This document shows, piece after piece, positions 25,503 through 32,822 of a stretch of DNA of 64,000 nt; positions within the stretch are counted from its first letter, which is position 1; each line of letters begins with the position of its first letter. A program made the position numbers and the translations under genes. The notes below the pieces were generated by a model. It made no database searches and had not been told where the DNA came from. It saw only the letters and a program-made list of their open reading frames with translations. Origin of the DNA: Marisimplicoccus sp964437815 (GTDB lineage Bacteria > Bacteroidota > Bacteroidia > Flavobacteriales > Flavobacteriaceae); assembly GCA_964437815.1 (NCBI GenBank), contig CAYTIE010000003.1, forward strand, positions 1 through 64,000, written 5' to 3'.

Positions 25503-26888
25503 ATGAGTTTTTTCGATAGAAGAAGGTTTTTGAAAACTACTGCAATTTCGTCTGCATTCCTTGCAACAAATAAATTAAATGCTGAAATAAATAGCTCTGT
25601 AGCAAATGGAAAATATATGGGTGATTTTATTGCTCCAAGGTTAGATAAAATTAAAATAGCATTAATTGGTGTTGGATATAGAGGGCAAGGGCATATAAAA
25701 AGATTTGGTTCTATCGAAAACACCCAAATAGTTGCTATATCAGATTTATATGAAGTTAATATATCTAAAAGCTTATCCATTATCAAAAGTCTTAAAACAT
25801 CTAAAAGTCATAATAATGTTAAGACATACTGGGGTAATAAGGATAAATGGAAAATAATGTTAAAGGAGACTAATGCTGATATAGTTGTTATATCGACTAA
25901 CTGGAATAGTCATGGAATTATGGCAGTAGAGAGTATGAAAAATAATTTACATGCTTTTGTAGAAGTCCCGATGGCTACAACAATCAAAGAGCTATGGGAT
26001 ATAGTTAATACATCTGAAAAATATCAAAAACATTGCATGATGATGGAAAATGTTAATTATGGAAGAGAAGAGCTTATGTTTCTTAATATATGTAGAAAGG
26101 GTTTAATTGGAGAATTACTACATGGAGAAGCTGCTTATATTCATGATTTAAGATGGCAAATGTTTGAAGAAGAAACGGGTACAGGTTCATGGAGGACAAA
26201 ACAATATGAAAAAAGAAAAGGAAACTTATATCCAACTCATGGATTAGGACCTGTTTCTCAATATATGAATTTATTAAGGGGAGAAGACACTTTTAAGACT
26301 TTAGTTTCTTTTTCTTCTCCAGCTTTAGGAAGAAAAATATTTACAGAAAAGAATTTTGATAAGAATCATAAGTGGAGAAAACTTAATTTTCAAAATGGTG
26401 ATATTAATACCTCGTTAATTAAAACTTATCTTGGTAGAACAATAATGGTTCAGTGGGATGAAACTAGCCCTAGGCCATACACTCGGCTAAATTTAATTCA
26501 GGGTACAAAAGGAGCATTAGCTGGAGGGCCAACGAGAGCTGCTTTTGATAAAGGATTTGAGAATTTTTCTAAAGATTCTAAAAAGTGGATTGAAGGCGAA
26601 GGTATTCAGCGTTTATATGAAAAATATGATCATCCTATGTATAAAAGATTAAATGAGCTAACTAGGAATTCTGGACATGGAGGTATGGACGGGATAATGG
26701 TATATAGAATTATAGAGTGCCTTAGAAATGGTGAACCATTAGATCAAAACGTTTATGAAGGATGTGCATGGAGTTCTCTAATTGAGCTTACTTCAAACTC
26801 TGTTAATCAAGGTGGTATACCTCAAGAATTTCCTGATTTTACAAGAGGCAATTGGGTTTCTACAAAGCCTTTTAATATAAAGCCATAA
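25503..26888 (+). CDS. GH109 family glycosidase (alpha-N-acetylgalactosaminidase-like), TAT signal
   Basis: GH109 enzymes are Gfo/Idh/MocA-fold glycosidases that cleave alpha-linked GalNAc with an NAD+-dependent mechanism. The 461-residue protein has a TAT signal (DRRRFLKTTAISSAFLA). Family-specific blocks are FVEVPMATTIKELW, HCMMMENVNYGREELM, GELLHGEAAYIHDLRW, GNLYPTHGLGPVSQYMN, TSPRPYTRLNLIQGTKG, GHGGMDGIM and PDFTRGNW. ATG at 25503 is chosen so the protein starts at the TAT motif. The stop overlaps the GHMP kinase start. GalNAc release is the family activity; actual specificity is not proven. Confidence 0.92.
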   Translation: MSFFDRRRFLKTTAISSAFLATNKLNAEINSSVANGKYMGDFIAPRLDKIKIALIGVGYRGQGHIKRFGSIENTQIVAISDLYEVNISKSLSIIKSLKTSKSHNNVKTYWGNKDKWKIMLKETNADIVVISTNWNSHGIMAVESMKNNLHAFVEVPMATTIKELWDIVNTSEKYQKHCMMMENVNYGREELMFLNICRKGLIGELLHGEAAYIHDLRWQMFEEETGTGSWRTKQYEKRKGNLYPTHGLGPVSQYMNLLRGEDTFKTLVSFSSPALGRKIFTEKNFDKNHKWRKLNFQNGDINTSLIKTYLGRTIMVQWDETSPRPYTRLNLIQGTKGALAGGPTRAAFDKGFENFSKDSKKWIEGEGIQRLYEKYDHPMYKRLNELTRNSGHGGMDGIMVYRIIECLRNGEPLDQNVYEGCAWSSLIELTSNSVNQGGIPQEFPDFTRGNWVSTKPFNIKP

Positions 26889-27979
26889 TGTCAAATAACA
26901 TAACATCTGTTGCTCCTGCAAGAATTTGTCTTTATGGTGATCACCAAGATTATCTTAATTTACCAATTATTGCAATTGCAATTGATAGATATATTAAAGT
27001 TGATGCAAAATCAAATCTTGCAGAAGGTTTTTATATAAACAAACTTGACATTAAGCAAAAAGATATAATTGATTATAATATAGATTATAATTATAAAGGG
27101 AAGCCTGAATTTTTACGAATTGCATTAAAAGTATTAAAGAAATATGGTTGTATTCCAAATAAAGGATATGATATTTCTATTTCAAGTAATATCCCTATCA
27201 ATTCAGGTTTATCAAGCTCTTCAGCACTTACAGTTGCATGGATTCAATTCTTGTTACATTCATTTATGCCTGAAGAAAAAATTGATTATAAAACTTTAGC
27301 ACGACTTGCTTATCAAACAGAGGTTGTTGAAACTGGAAGTTCTGGAGGGAATATGGATCAATATACTATATCACATGGAGGTACAATATTTTTGAATACA
27401 TTAAATAGTAATATACACTCTTATAACTATAATTTTTCCAATGTTGACCTAGTTGTTGGGGTTTCAAATGCTGGAAAGGATACAAGAGGAATGCTTAAAA
27501 AGTTAAAATCAAATCAACTACTGGCATTAGAAACTATCAAAAATTTGTTTACTGGATTTGATGTATATAATAAAGATACATATGATTATAATTCTTGTTA
27601 TGAGTCTTTAGATCAAGACCTGAAGCCTTATTTTAAAGCTGCAATTAAAAATTTTGATATTACAAAAGCAGCTGATAACGAGTTAAGAAAGGATAATCCA
27701 GACATAAAAATTTTAGGAAAATTAATGACAAATCATCATAATTTGCTAAGAGATGAACTGAAGATTACAACTGATGAGATTGATCAGATGATCAATATAT
27801 GTAATTCAATGGGTGCATATGGTTCAAAAATAGTTGGTTCTGGTGGAGGTGGGTCAATAGTTGCTATATTTGATAAAAATATATCACAAGGTGTGGTTGG
27901 TAAATTAAAAGAAAATGGAGCAAAAGATGCTTTTATCGCAAGTCAAAGTAATGGTCCAAATATAAAATCAGATGAATAA
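26888..27979 (+). CDS. GHMP-family sugar kinase (galactokinase-like)
   Basis: The 363-residue protein starts with APARICLYGDHQDYL, close to the galactokinase GEHxDY sugar-binding motif (Glu to Asp). It has the phosphate-binding loop INSGLSSSSAL near residues 97-107 and the C-terminal VGSGGGGSIVAIF of GHMP kinases. Such kinases phosphorylate the anomeric or another sugar hydroxyl. Its start overlaps the GH109 stop by 1 base and its stop overlaps the nucleotidyltransferase start by 8 bases, which supports a joint pathway: free sugar to sugar-1-phosphate to NDP-sugar. The sugar is not identifiable from sequence alone. Confidence 0.9.
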   Translation: MSNNITSVAPARICLYGDHQDYLNLPIIAIAIDRYIKVDAKSNLAEGFYINKLDIKQKDIIDYNIDYNYKGKPEFLRIALKVLKKYGCIPNKGYDISISSNIPINSGLSSSSALTVAWIQFLLHSFMPEEKIDYKTLARLAYQTEVVETGSSGGNMDQYTISHGGTIFLNTLNSNIHSYNYNFSNVDLVVGVSNAGKDTRGMLKKLKSNQLLALETIKNLFTGFDVYNKDTYDYNSCYESLDQDLKPYFKAAIKNFDITKAADNELRKDNPDIKILGKLMTNHHNLLRDELKITTDEIDQMINICNSMGAYGSKIVGSGGGGSIVAIFDKNISQGVVGKLKENGAKDAFIASQSNGPNIKSDE

Positions 27980-28805
27980 AATACCTTTATTAATATTAGC
28001 AGCAGGATTATCTTCTAGAATGAAGTCATCAGATAGTGATGATAAAATGTCAAAATCTGTCATTTCTCAAGCCAATACAAGATCAAAGGGATTTATTGAA
28101 ATACAATCTGGAAACCCTCTTATTTATTATATAATTAAAAATGCAATAGCCGGAGGTATTACAAGTTATTATATAATCTTGTCTAAAAATTCTGATGAAT
28201 TTAAGTTATATCTAGATAAGATTTCACACGAGCTAAAAATTGAAATAAAAATTGCATATCAAGATTTCTATGGTAATGAGAAGCCTCTTGGAACAGCTGA
28301 TGCTATATGTCAAGCCCAAGATCAATATCCAGAATTAAAAGTTTTAAGGTTTCTTGTATGTAATAGTGATAATCTATATTCTGAGAATTCTTTTAGAACT
28401 CTAATAGATTCTACAGACCATTGTTCTATGATTGCATATAAATTTGATTGTTTAAACTTTGAAAATGAAAGACTAAGAGGCTTTGCAATTTTAGATATTA
28501 TCGATGGGTTTTTAAATAATATTATAGAGAAGCCAGATCAAGAAACTATTGATTTATATAACTCAAAAGGTATATATGTTAGTATGAATATATTTTCGTT
28601 TTTTGGTGATCAAGTATATAGCTTTTTTAAGGATTGTCCTATAAATCCAATTAGAAACGAAAAAGAAATTGCAGTAGCTCTCCAAAACATGATGAAGTCT
28701 ACTATTAATAAAATGAAAGTGCATGAATTATGTGAGGAAGTTCCAGACATGACCTATAAGAAGGATATATCAAAAATGTCAGATTATATAGAAAAAAATA
28801 AATAA
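27972..28805 (+). CDS. Sugar-phosphate nucleotidyltransferase
   Basis: The 277-residue protein begins with the pyrophosphorylase signature LLILAAGLSSRM and has GTADAICQAQ and CNSDNLYS (metal-binding Asp region) in the usual order. Residues ~22-40 hold an insertion (SDSDDKMSKSVISQ) before the Lys-Gly-containing FIEI strand. It should join a nucleoside triphosphate to a sugar-1-phosphate. Tight coupling to the GHMP kinase suggests that kinase's product is the substrate. Nucleotide and sugar are unknown. There is no C-terminal acyltransferase domain. Confidence 0.88.
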   Translation: MNKIPLLILAAGLSSRMKSSDSDDKMSKSVISQANTRSKGFIEIQSGNPLIYYIIKNAIAGGITSYYIILSKNSDEFKLYLDKISHELKIEIKIAYQDFYGNEKPLGTADAICQAQDQYPELKVLRFLVCNSDNLYSENSFRTLIDSTDHCSMIAYKFDCLNFENERLRGFAILDIIDGFLNNIIEKPDQETIDLYNSKGIYVSMNIFSFFGDQVYSFFKDCPINPIRNEKEIAVALQNMMKSTINKMKVHELCEEVPDMTYKKDISKMSDYIEKNK

Positions 28806-29468
28806 ATGAAAATGATTAATTTATTTATACTTGTACCGATATTCTCATGTAATATTAGTGCTCCAGAACCAATAGATAATCAACAACCAGTTTATTTTAT
28901 TAATAACCAAGATTATTCAGAATATTCAAAAGCATATTTTGCATCAGGTTGTTTTTGGTGTGTTGAGACAATATATGAAAGCCTAGAGGGGGTAAAAGAA
29001 GTTTATTCTGGTTATGCAGGAGGTTCTACTGTTAATCCAAACTATTATCAGGTTATGACTGGAAGGACAGGTCATGCTGAGTCGATAGAGATTATATATG
29101 ATGAATCTATGATAAAGTTTGAGATGCTCTTAAAAGTATTTTTTGATTCGCATGATCCAACAACAATGAATAGGCAAGGACCTGATTACGGAACACAATA
29201 TAGATCAATTGCTTTTTATTCTAATGAAAAAGAAAAGCAAAAGATTAATAATTACATTAATTTCTTATCATCTACTTCTATTTTTGGAAAAAATATTGTT
29301 ACAGAAGTAAAAAAGATTGAAGAGTTCTATTATGCAGAAGATTATCATCAAGACTTTGAGAAAAAGAACCCTAATAATCCATATGTTAAGAATGTTTCTA
29401 TTCCTAGATTCAATGAATTCAAGAAAAAGAGCTCAAACTATGTTAAATTAAAAAATGAACATAAATAA
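28806..29468 (+). CDS. msrA: Peptide-methionine (S)-S-oxide reductase MsrA
   Basis: MsrA repairs oxidised Met. The 220-residue protein has a short lipoprotein-like signal (ILVPIFSC), so it should act in the envelope. The active site is GCFWCVE with catalytic Cys49, and the family blocks YSGYAGGSTVNPNYYQVMTG, GHAESIEI, FFDSHDPTT, GPDYGTQYRS and AEDYHQDF follow. The start directly follows the nucleotidyltransferase stop; ATG at 28812 is an alternative. No MsrB is fused. Confidence 0.96.
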   Translation: MKMINLFILVPIFSCNISAPEPIDNQQPVYFINNQDYSEYSKAYFASGCFWCVETIYESLEGVKEVYSGYAGGSTVNPNYYQVMTGRTGHAESIEIIYDESMIKFEMLLKVFFDSHDPTTMNRQGPDYGTQYRSIAFYSNEKEKQKINNYINFLSSTSIFGKNIVTEVKKIEEFYYAEDYHQDFEKKNPNNPYVKNVSIPRFNEFKKKSSNYVKLKNEHK

Positions 29469-29895
29469 GTTATTATTAACTATTCCATTCCTACTCTTTA
29501 TATCCTGCTCTAGATCTAATGATATAATTGATAAATTAATAGGTATAGAATTATGGGAGTCATTAAATATTAATGATTATAATATGACTCAAACTATTTC
29601 CTGTTTTTGTTTTCCGTATGAATTTACTCAACCAAAAGATATAGAGGTTGAAAATAATTTAATAATATCAATAGATGGGAAAAATCCAACTGAAACTGTT
29701 GGATACAGTTCATTTATGACAATAGATGAATTATTTGATTTTATTGAGTCTAAGCTTGATGAACAACCTGAATTTTATGAAATAGAATATAATGAAGAAT
29801 ATGGCTACCCTGAAACGTTATACTTTGATATGTCAAAGATGATAGCTGATGAAGAGATAGGTTACAATGTTTCTAACTTTAAAATATATAATTAA
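29455..29895 (+). CDS. DUF6174-like lipoprotein
   Basis: The 146-residue protein has a lipoprotein signal (LLFISC). The mature part has SCFCFPYEF, VENNLIISIDG, TIDELFDFIES, EEYGYPETLYFD and a final ISYNVSNFKI-like strand. This pattern resembles DUF6174: a conserved CxC followed by a beta-strand, 'tidelF', 'GYP' and a C-terminal strand. Function unknown. Its ATG overlaps the msrA stop by 14 bases. Confidence 0.75.
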   Translation: MNINKLLLTIPFLLFISCSRSNDIIDKLIGIELWESLNINDYNMTQTISCFCFPYEFTQPKDIEVENNLIISIDGKNPTETVGYSSFMTIDELFDFIESKLDEQPEFYEIEYNEEYGYPETLYFDMSKMIADEEIGYNVSNFKIYN

Positions 29896-30398
29896 TGAAT
29901 ATAAAACTCAATATTGAAAAAAATATGAAAGATTTTCAGATACTTGAAGATAATGTGGTTCTAATAAAAGGTGTTAAACCAAAATGGTATTCCCAACAGG
30001 TAAGATTCTTTTATGATAATAGAACATATGAGATAAAAAAGAAAAGTTTTTGGAGTAGTGGTTTTCAAATATTGCAAAGTGGTTCTTTGATAGGGGATAT
30101 ACCTTTTAGTTGGAAAAATGGTCATCATATTCATTTACACCAAACAAATAAAAAATATTGGATTAAGTCAACAAAAAAGGGAAGTGCCTGGAGCTCTGAT
30201 AAAATATATAGTCTGCTTGAAGATGGGGTAAAATCAATTGTTGCAATTCATTATTCTTGGAAGAAATGGAAACCGGATATAGAAATAGAAATTCTTGATA
30301 ATAATGCCAGTTATGAACTCATTATTTATGCCTTATTCTTAATGAGGCAAAAGCAGCAAGCGGAATCAGCAGGGTCAACAATGATGGTAGGTGGTTAA
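29895..30398 (+). CDS. Conserved hypothetical protein, beta-rich
   Basis: The 167-residue cytoplasmic protein is not firmly recognised. Alternating strands such as YEIKKKSFWSSGFQI, GSLIGDIPFSW, HHIHLHQTNKKYWIKS and KPDIEIEIL, followed by a helix (YELIIYALFLMRQKQQ), suggest a tubby/LURP-one-like beta-barrel with a central helix. That is a guess from pattern only. The start overlaps the upstream stop by 1 base; Met11 is an alternative start. It is embedded in the GH109-pirin run. Confidence 0.65.
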   Translation: MNIKLNIEKNMKDFQILEDNVVLIKGVKPKWYSQQVRFFYDNRTYEIKKKSFWSSGFQILQSGSLIGDIPFSWKNGHHIHLHQTNKKYWIKSTKKGSAWSSDKIYSLLEDGVKSIVAIHYSWKKWKPDIEIEILDNNASYELIIYALFLMRQKQQAESAGSTMMVGG

Positions 30399-30573
30399 GA
30401 TAAAAGATATAGACGGAAGGGATTATATTGTTGAGGATCTTGATAGATTTATCGCTCATTTAAAGGATTTTCATACATTTAATGGAAAGGCAGATGGAAG
30501 TTTGCATGAAGAAAATGGGTATTATTTTAAAGTTACACAAGAATTCTTAGATAGTATAATTGACATGAAGTAA
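30391..30573 (+). CDS. Small hypothetical protein (60 residues)
   Basis: The frame starts with GTG at 30391, overlapping the upstream stop by 8 bases. The protein is acidic and soluble, with IVEDLDRFIAHLKDFHTFNGKADG and a C-terminal YYFKVTQEFLDSIID. I do not recognise it. The overlap and its non-random composition favour a real gene. Confidence 0.6.
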   Translation: MVKIKDIDGRDYIVEDLDRFIAHLKDFHTFNGKADGSLHEENGYYFKVTQEFLDSIIDMK

Positions 30574-30600
30574 TACGTTTTATATATTTATGGGAATCAA

Positions 30601-30999
30601 ATGATTTCCAATTTAATTATGAGAAATATATTTTTACTTTTATTACTTATAGGGTGTTCAAACTCTAAAGTTCTCTATACGCATTCAGATAATATGTCAA
30701 GATTAGTAAGTAAACAGCTTGTTATAGATAGATTTGGTGAGCCAAGATCTATATCATCTGAAGGTGAAATAGATGAATATTATTATGATTTTGGAGTTTT
30801 TAATCAAAGAGTTAATTACTACCATCCTAATATCTCAAATGTTTCTCCAAAACAATCTTTTGCAGAGTATAGTATGCCACTGACATATGCTGAAAGATCA
30901 CTAGATAAGTATATCAAGTTTAAAATGATAAAAGATTCAGTAATTAGATGGGAAAGTAAGGGTGTAAATTTTGCAACTAAAAAGAAAAAAAATCAGTAA
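30601..30999 (+). CDS. Small lipoprotein, possibly SmpA/BamE-like
   Basis: The protein has a lipoprotein signal (LLLLLIGC). The mature part starts SNSKVLYT and contains SKQLVIDRFGEPRSISSEGEIDEYYYDFG, which resembles the SmpA/OmlA (BamE-type) pattern of a helix followed by GxP and a hydrophobic strand. The Lys-rich C-terminus ends in KKKKNQ. ATG at 30601 is given; ATG at 30619 would give the shorter signal MRNIFLLL. A role in outer-membrane assembly is only a possibility. Confidence 0.7.
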   Translation: MISNLIMRNIFLLLLLIGCSNSKVLYTHSDNMSRLVSKQLVIDRFGEPRSISSEGEIDEYYYDFGVFNQRVNYYHPNISNVSPKQSFAEYSMPLTYAERSLDKYIKFKMIKDSVIRWESKGVNFATKKKKNQ

Positions 31000-31001
31000 T
31001 A

Positions 31002-31760
31002 GTGCCTGTAAAAATAATTTTAAAAGAAAATCAAGCTAATGGGAATTTTAATGATGGTGAAATTATAGAAAAAAAACCTATTGGATTTCCTCAAGATGGT
31101 GGAACCCAAAAGCCATACTCAAATTTATTTTACTGGGCACATGCTTTTACCTCTAATAGAAAAAGCACTATAGGTCTTCATCCGCATAGGGGATTTGAAA
31201 TTTGCAGTTTTATCCTAAAGGGTAAGCTTAATCATTTTGATACACTCTTAAATAAATGGATTTCACTAGATCAGGGAGATGTTCAGATTATAAAAGCAGG
31301 AAAAGGAATTTCTCATTCTGAAGAGCTTGATTCAAATACTGAAATATTTCAAATTTGGTTTGATCCAAACATTCAAAATTCATTATACGAGGAGCCTAGC
31401 TATAAAGATTATAAATCTTCAGAGTTTAAATTAATTGATGGTAACAATAGAACAACTAAAGTTATCTCAAATGAAGATAACCCCTTAAACCTTGATACAG
31501 AGGGAGTGCAAGTTTATTATCATCAGATTAATTCTGGTATCTTTTTATTTAATATAATTGATGATTGCTACCATTCATACTTTATTATACAAGGAGGAAT
31601 TACCTACTCTGGTGCCATATATGATAAAGGAACTTTCTTTATTATAGATAACATCAAGGAATTCAAATTTAAAGTTGATAATAAGACAGAAATTTTTGAA
31701 ATTATTTCTCCTCTAGAACCTACATATAAAACTTATGCTCAAACGCATAATCTTAATTGA
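31002..31760 (+). CDS. Pirin family protein
   Basis: The 252-residue protein is a two-domain cupin. The N-terminal domain has LHPHRGFEICSFILKG with the metal-binding histidines, GDVQIIKAGKGISHSEE and an IFQIWFDP strand, as in pirins; the C-terminal cupin is weaker. Bacterial pirins range from quercetinases to regulators; no activity can be assigned. The start is GTG at 31002, 2 bases after the upstream stop. It ends the run from GH109 and overlaps the convergent lipoprotein by 8 bases. Confidence 0.9.
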   Translation: MPVKIILKENQANGNFNDGEIIEKKPIGFPQDGGTQKPYSNLFYWAHAFTSNRKSTIGLHPHRGFEICSFILKGKLNHFDTLLNKWISLDQGDVQIIKAGKGISHSEELDSNTEIFQIWFDPNIQNSLYEEPSYKDYKSSEFKLIDGNNRTTKVISNEDNPLNLDTEGVQVYYHQINSGIFLFNIIDDCYHSYFIIQGGITYSGAIYDKGTFFIIDNIKEFKFKVDNKTEIFEIISPLEPTYKTYAQTHNLN

Positions 31761-32175
31761 TAACCAATTTAAGATCATTACCTTTCATCAAATCAAATAA
31801 CTCAAGTACTGAAGTTTCTGATTGAAGGGATATTCTTATAAATCCTACTCCAAAACTGAGATATGATATAGAACTATCATCTAGACTTAAAAATGGTTGT
31901 GGTAATTCACTCCATCTTTCAGGTCTCCCATCATCATAAGTTCTTCTGATATAAGCGGTAATACTGGAATTATCATATACATCTTTTGTTATTTCAGGAA
32001 CATCAATTTCAAAATTTGCATATTTTTCATCATCACCAATTGAAGATAACTCTTCGGGAACAACCAGCATAACAACATTATTTGCATCATTAATGTTTTG
32101 TGTTTTAATGTTTGTGCAGCTAAGAGTTCCTAAGGTGAATAAAATCGCAGCTGATATTATAAGTAATTTTTTCAT
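31753..32175 (-). CDS. Hypothetical lipoprotein (140 residues)
   Basis: The protein begins MKKLLIISAAILFTLGTLSC, a clear lipoprotein signal, which fixes the start at 32175; a longer frame runs upstream through a hairpin and is unlikely to be coding. The mature part has AYIRRTYDDGRPERWSELP and a C-terminal IRISLQSETSVLELFDL strand and helix. I do not recognise the family. A 14-bp hairpin lies 35 bases upstream (32210-32241). Confidence 0.75.
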   Translation of the reverse strand: MKKLLIISAAILFTLGTLSCTNIKTQNINDANNVVMLVVPEELSSIGDDEKYANFEIDVPEITKDVYDNSSITAYIRRTYDDGRPERWSELPQPFLSLDDSSISYLSFGVGFIRISLQSETSVLELFDLMKGNDLKLVIN

Positions 32176-32209
32176 TGTTATTATTTTAATTAAAACGTCT
32201 TTAAAATTC

Positions 32210-32241
32210 GAAAGCCTGTCGCATTGCTGTGACAGGCTTTC
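32210..32241. other. Strong GC-rich hairpin, 14-bp stem
   Basis: The plus strand reads GAAAGCCTGTCGCA, loop TTGC, then TGTGACAGGCTTTC: 14 pairs with one G-U. In the minus-strand RNA the wobble becomes an A-C mismatch, so pairing is better on plus. No long T run follows on either side (TTTT only on minus). It could be a terminator without a classic tail or part of a leader or small RNA. Confidence 0.6.
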
Positions 32242-32515
32242 TAATCGTTTAAGCACTTTCGGATTTGACTCCTCGTTTCAGTTAATTTTACTGCTTTTTT
32301 ATGTTTAAACTTTTTACAATTTATATTCTCGCTTTCGCTTGACTTTTGATAGATAATTTTTCTATCATTTCTAATTGTTCTACTAAAGTAGTAAAGTATT
32401 TTAAAAAAACAAACTTTTTTAAAAAAAAATGTAAAAAATGTTGATAAGTTTAATTAAAACGCTGATTATCAATTATTTAAAATAGCTATTTTTTTAACTT
32501 AAATTAGAATATTTT
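32242..32515. other. Non-coding stretch without an assigned feature
   Basis: No convincing gene is seen. The 32310-32350 part includes a small GC-richer segment (GCGAAAGC on minus, a possible tetraloop). AAAATAGCTATTTT near 32480 is a perfect palindrome. A small RNA ending at the hairpin 32210-32241 cannot be excluded. Confidence 0.4.
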
Positions 32516-32581
32516 TTAGCAATCACAACAATTACATTGACATGTAGTCGTACAATCACAATTTTCGCAGTTACAATCCAT
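32516..32581 (-). CDS. Candidate 21-residue Cys-rich, metallothionein-like peptide
   Basis: An ATG at 32581 opens a 21-codon frame ending in TAA. Nine of 21 residues are Cys, at positions 3, 5, 8, 10, 14, 16, 18, 19 and 21 (C-x-C-x2-C-x-C-x3-C-x-C-x-C-C-x-C). The rest are only Asp, Asn, Glu, Thr and Gln plus Met1. Such CxC-dense, non-hydrophobic peptides bind soft metals in metallothioneins. An exact -7 box lies at 32597-32604, giving a leader of about 8 bases. It is downstream of tRNA-Arg on the same strand. A second frame over the same DNA (ATG 32585) encodes a hydrophobic 30-mer. Metal binding is inferred. Confidence 0.55.
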   Translation of the reverse strand: MDCNCENCDCTTTCQCNCCDC

Positions 32582-32596
32582 AACATTTATTTTATT

Positions 32597-32604
32597 CAAA
32601 GGTA
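32597..32604 (-). promoter_or_regulatory. Bacteroidota -7 box (TACCTTTG) for the Cys-rich peptide
   Basis: This exact TAnnTTTG match on the minus strand lies between tRNA-Arg and the peptide. Its last base is 15 bases before the peptide ATG. Confidence 0.5.
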
Positions 32605-32630
32605 GTCTTTTATATGATATAAAAATAAAG

Positions 32631-32702
32631 AGGGCGAAGAGGGAATCAAACCCCCACTTTCAGAGCCGTAATCTGAGGTTCTATTCGTTAAACTATTCGC
32701 CC
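32631..32702 (-). tRNA. tRNA-Arg (ACG), with unusual elbow
   Basis: The minus strand folds as a 72-base cloverleaf. GGGCGAA pairs with TTCGCCC, the D-stem is GTTT/GAAC, the anticodon stem is TCAGA/TCTGA with loop TTACGGC (anticodon ACG), and the T-stem is GGGGG/CCCTC. The D-loop (AACGAATA) has no GG pair and the T-loop is TTTGATT, so the usual G19-C56 elbow pair becomes A19-U56. The discriminator is U73; CCA is not encoded. Confidence 0.88.
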
Positions 32703-32822
32703 ATTTAAGAATGGCTAAATTACGACTATTTCAGATAATAATTATTTTGAAGACAAAATGTTAATCTAGACTATCAAAATTATCTATTTTAGCATTGTAT
32801 TTTAATATCATAACAATAAAAA

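Noticed and set aside
32176..32256. Longer N-terminus for the lipoprotein ending at 31753
   Set aside because: It would run through the 32210-32241 hairpin and place the lipoprotein signal in mid-protein.
32496..32585. Alternative 30-residue hydrophobic frame starting ATG at 32585
   Set aside because: It overlaps the Cys-rich frame with no start-codon or composition advantage; the nine Cys in 21 codons are unlikely by chance, so the Cys frame is preferred, though not proven.
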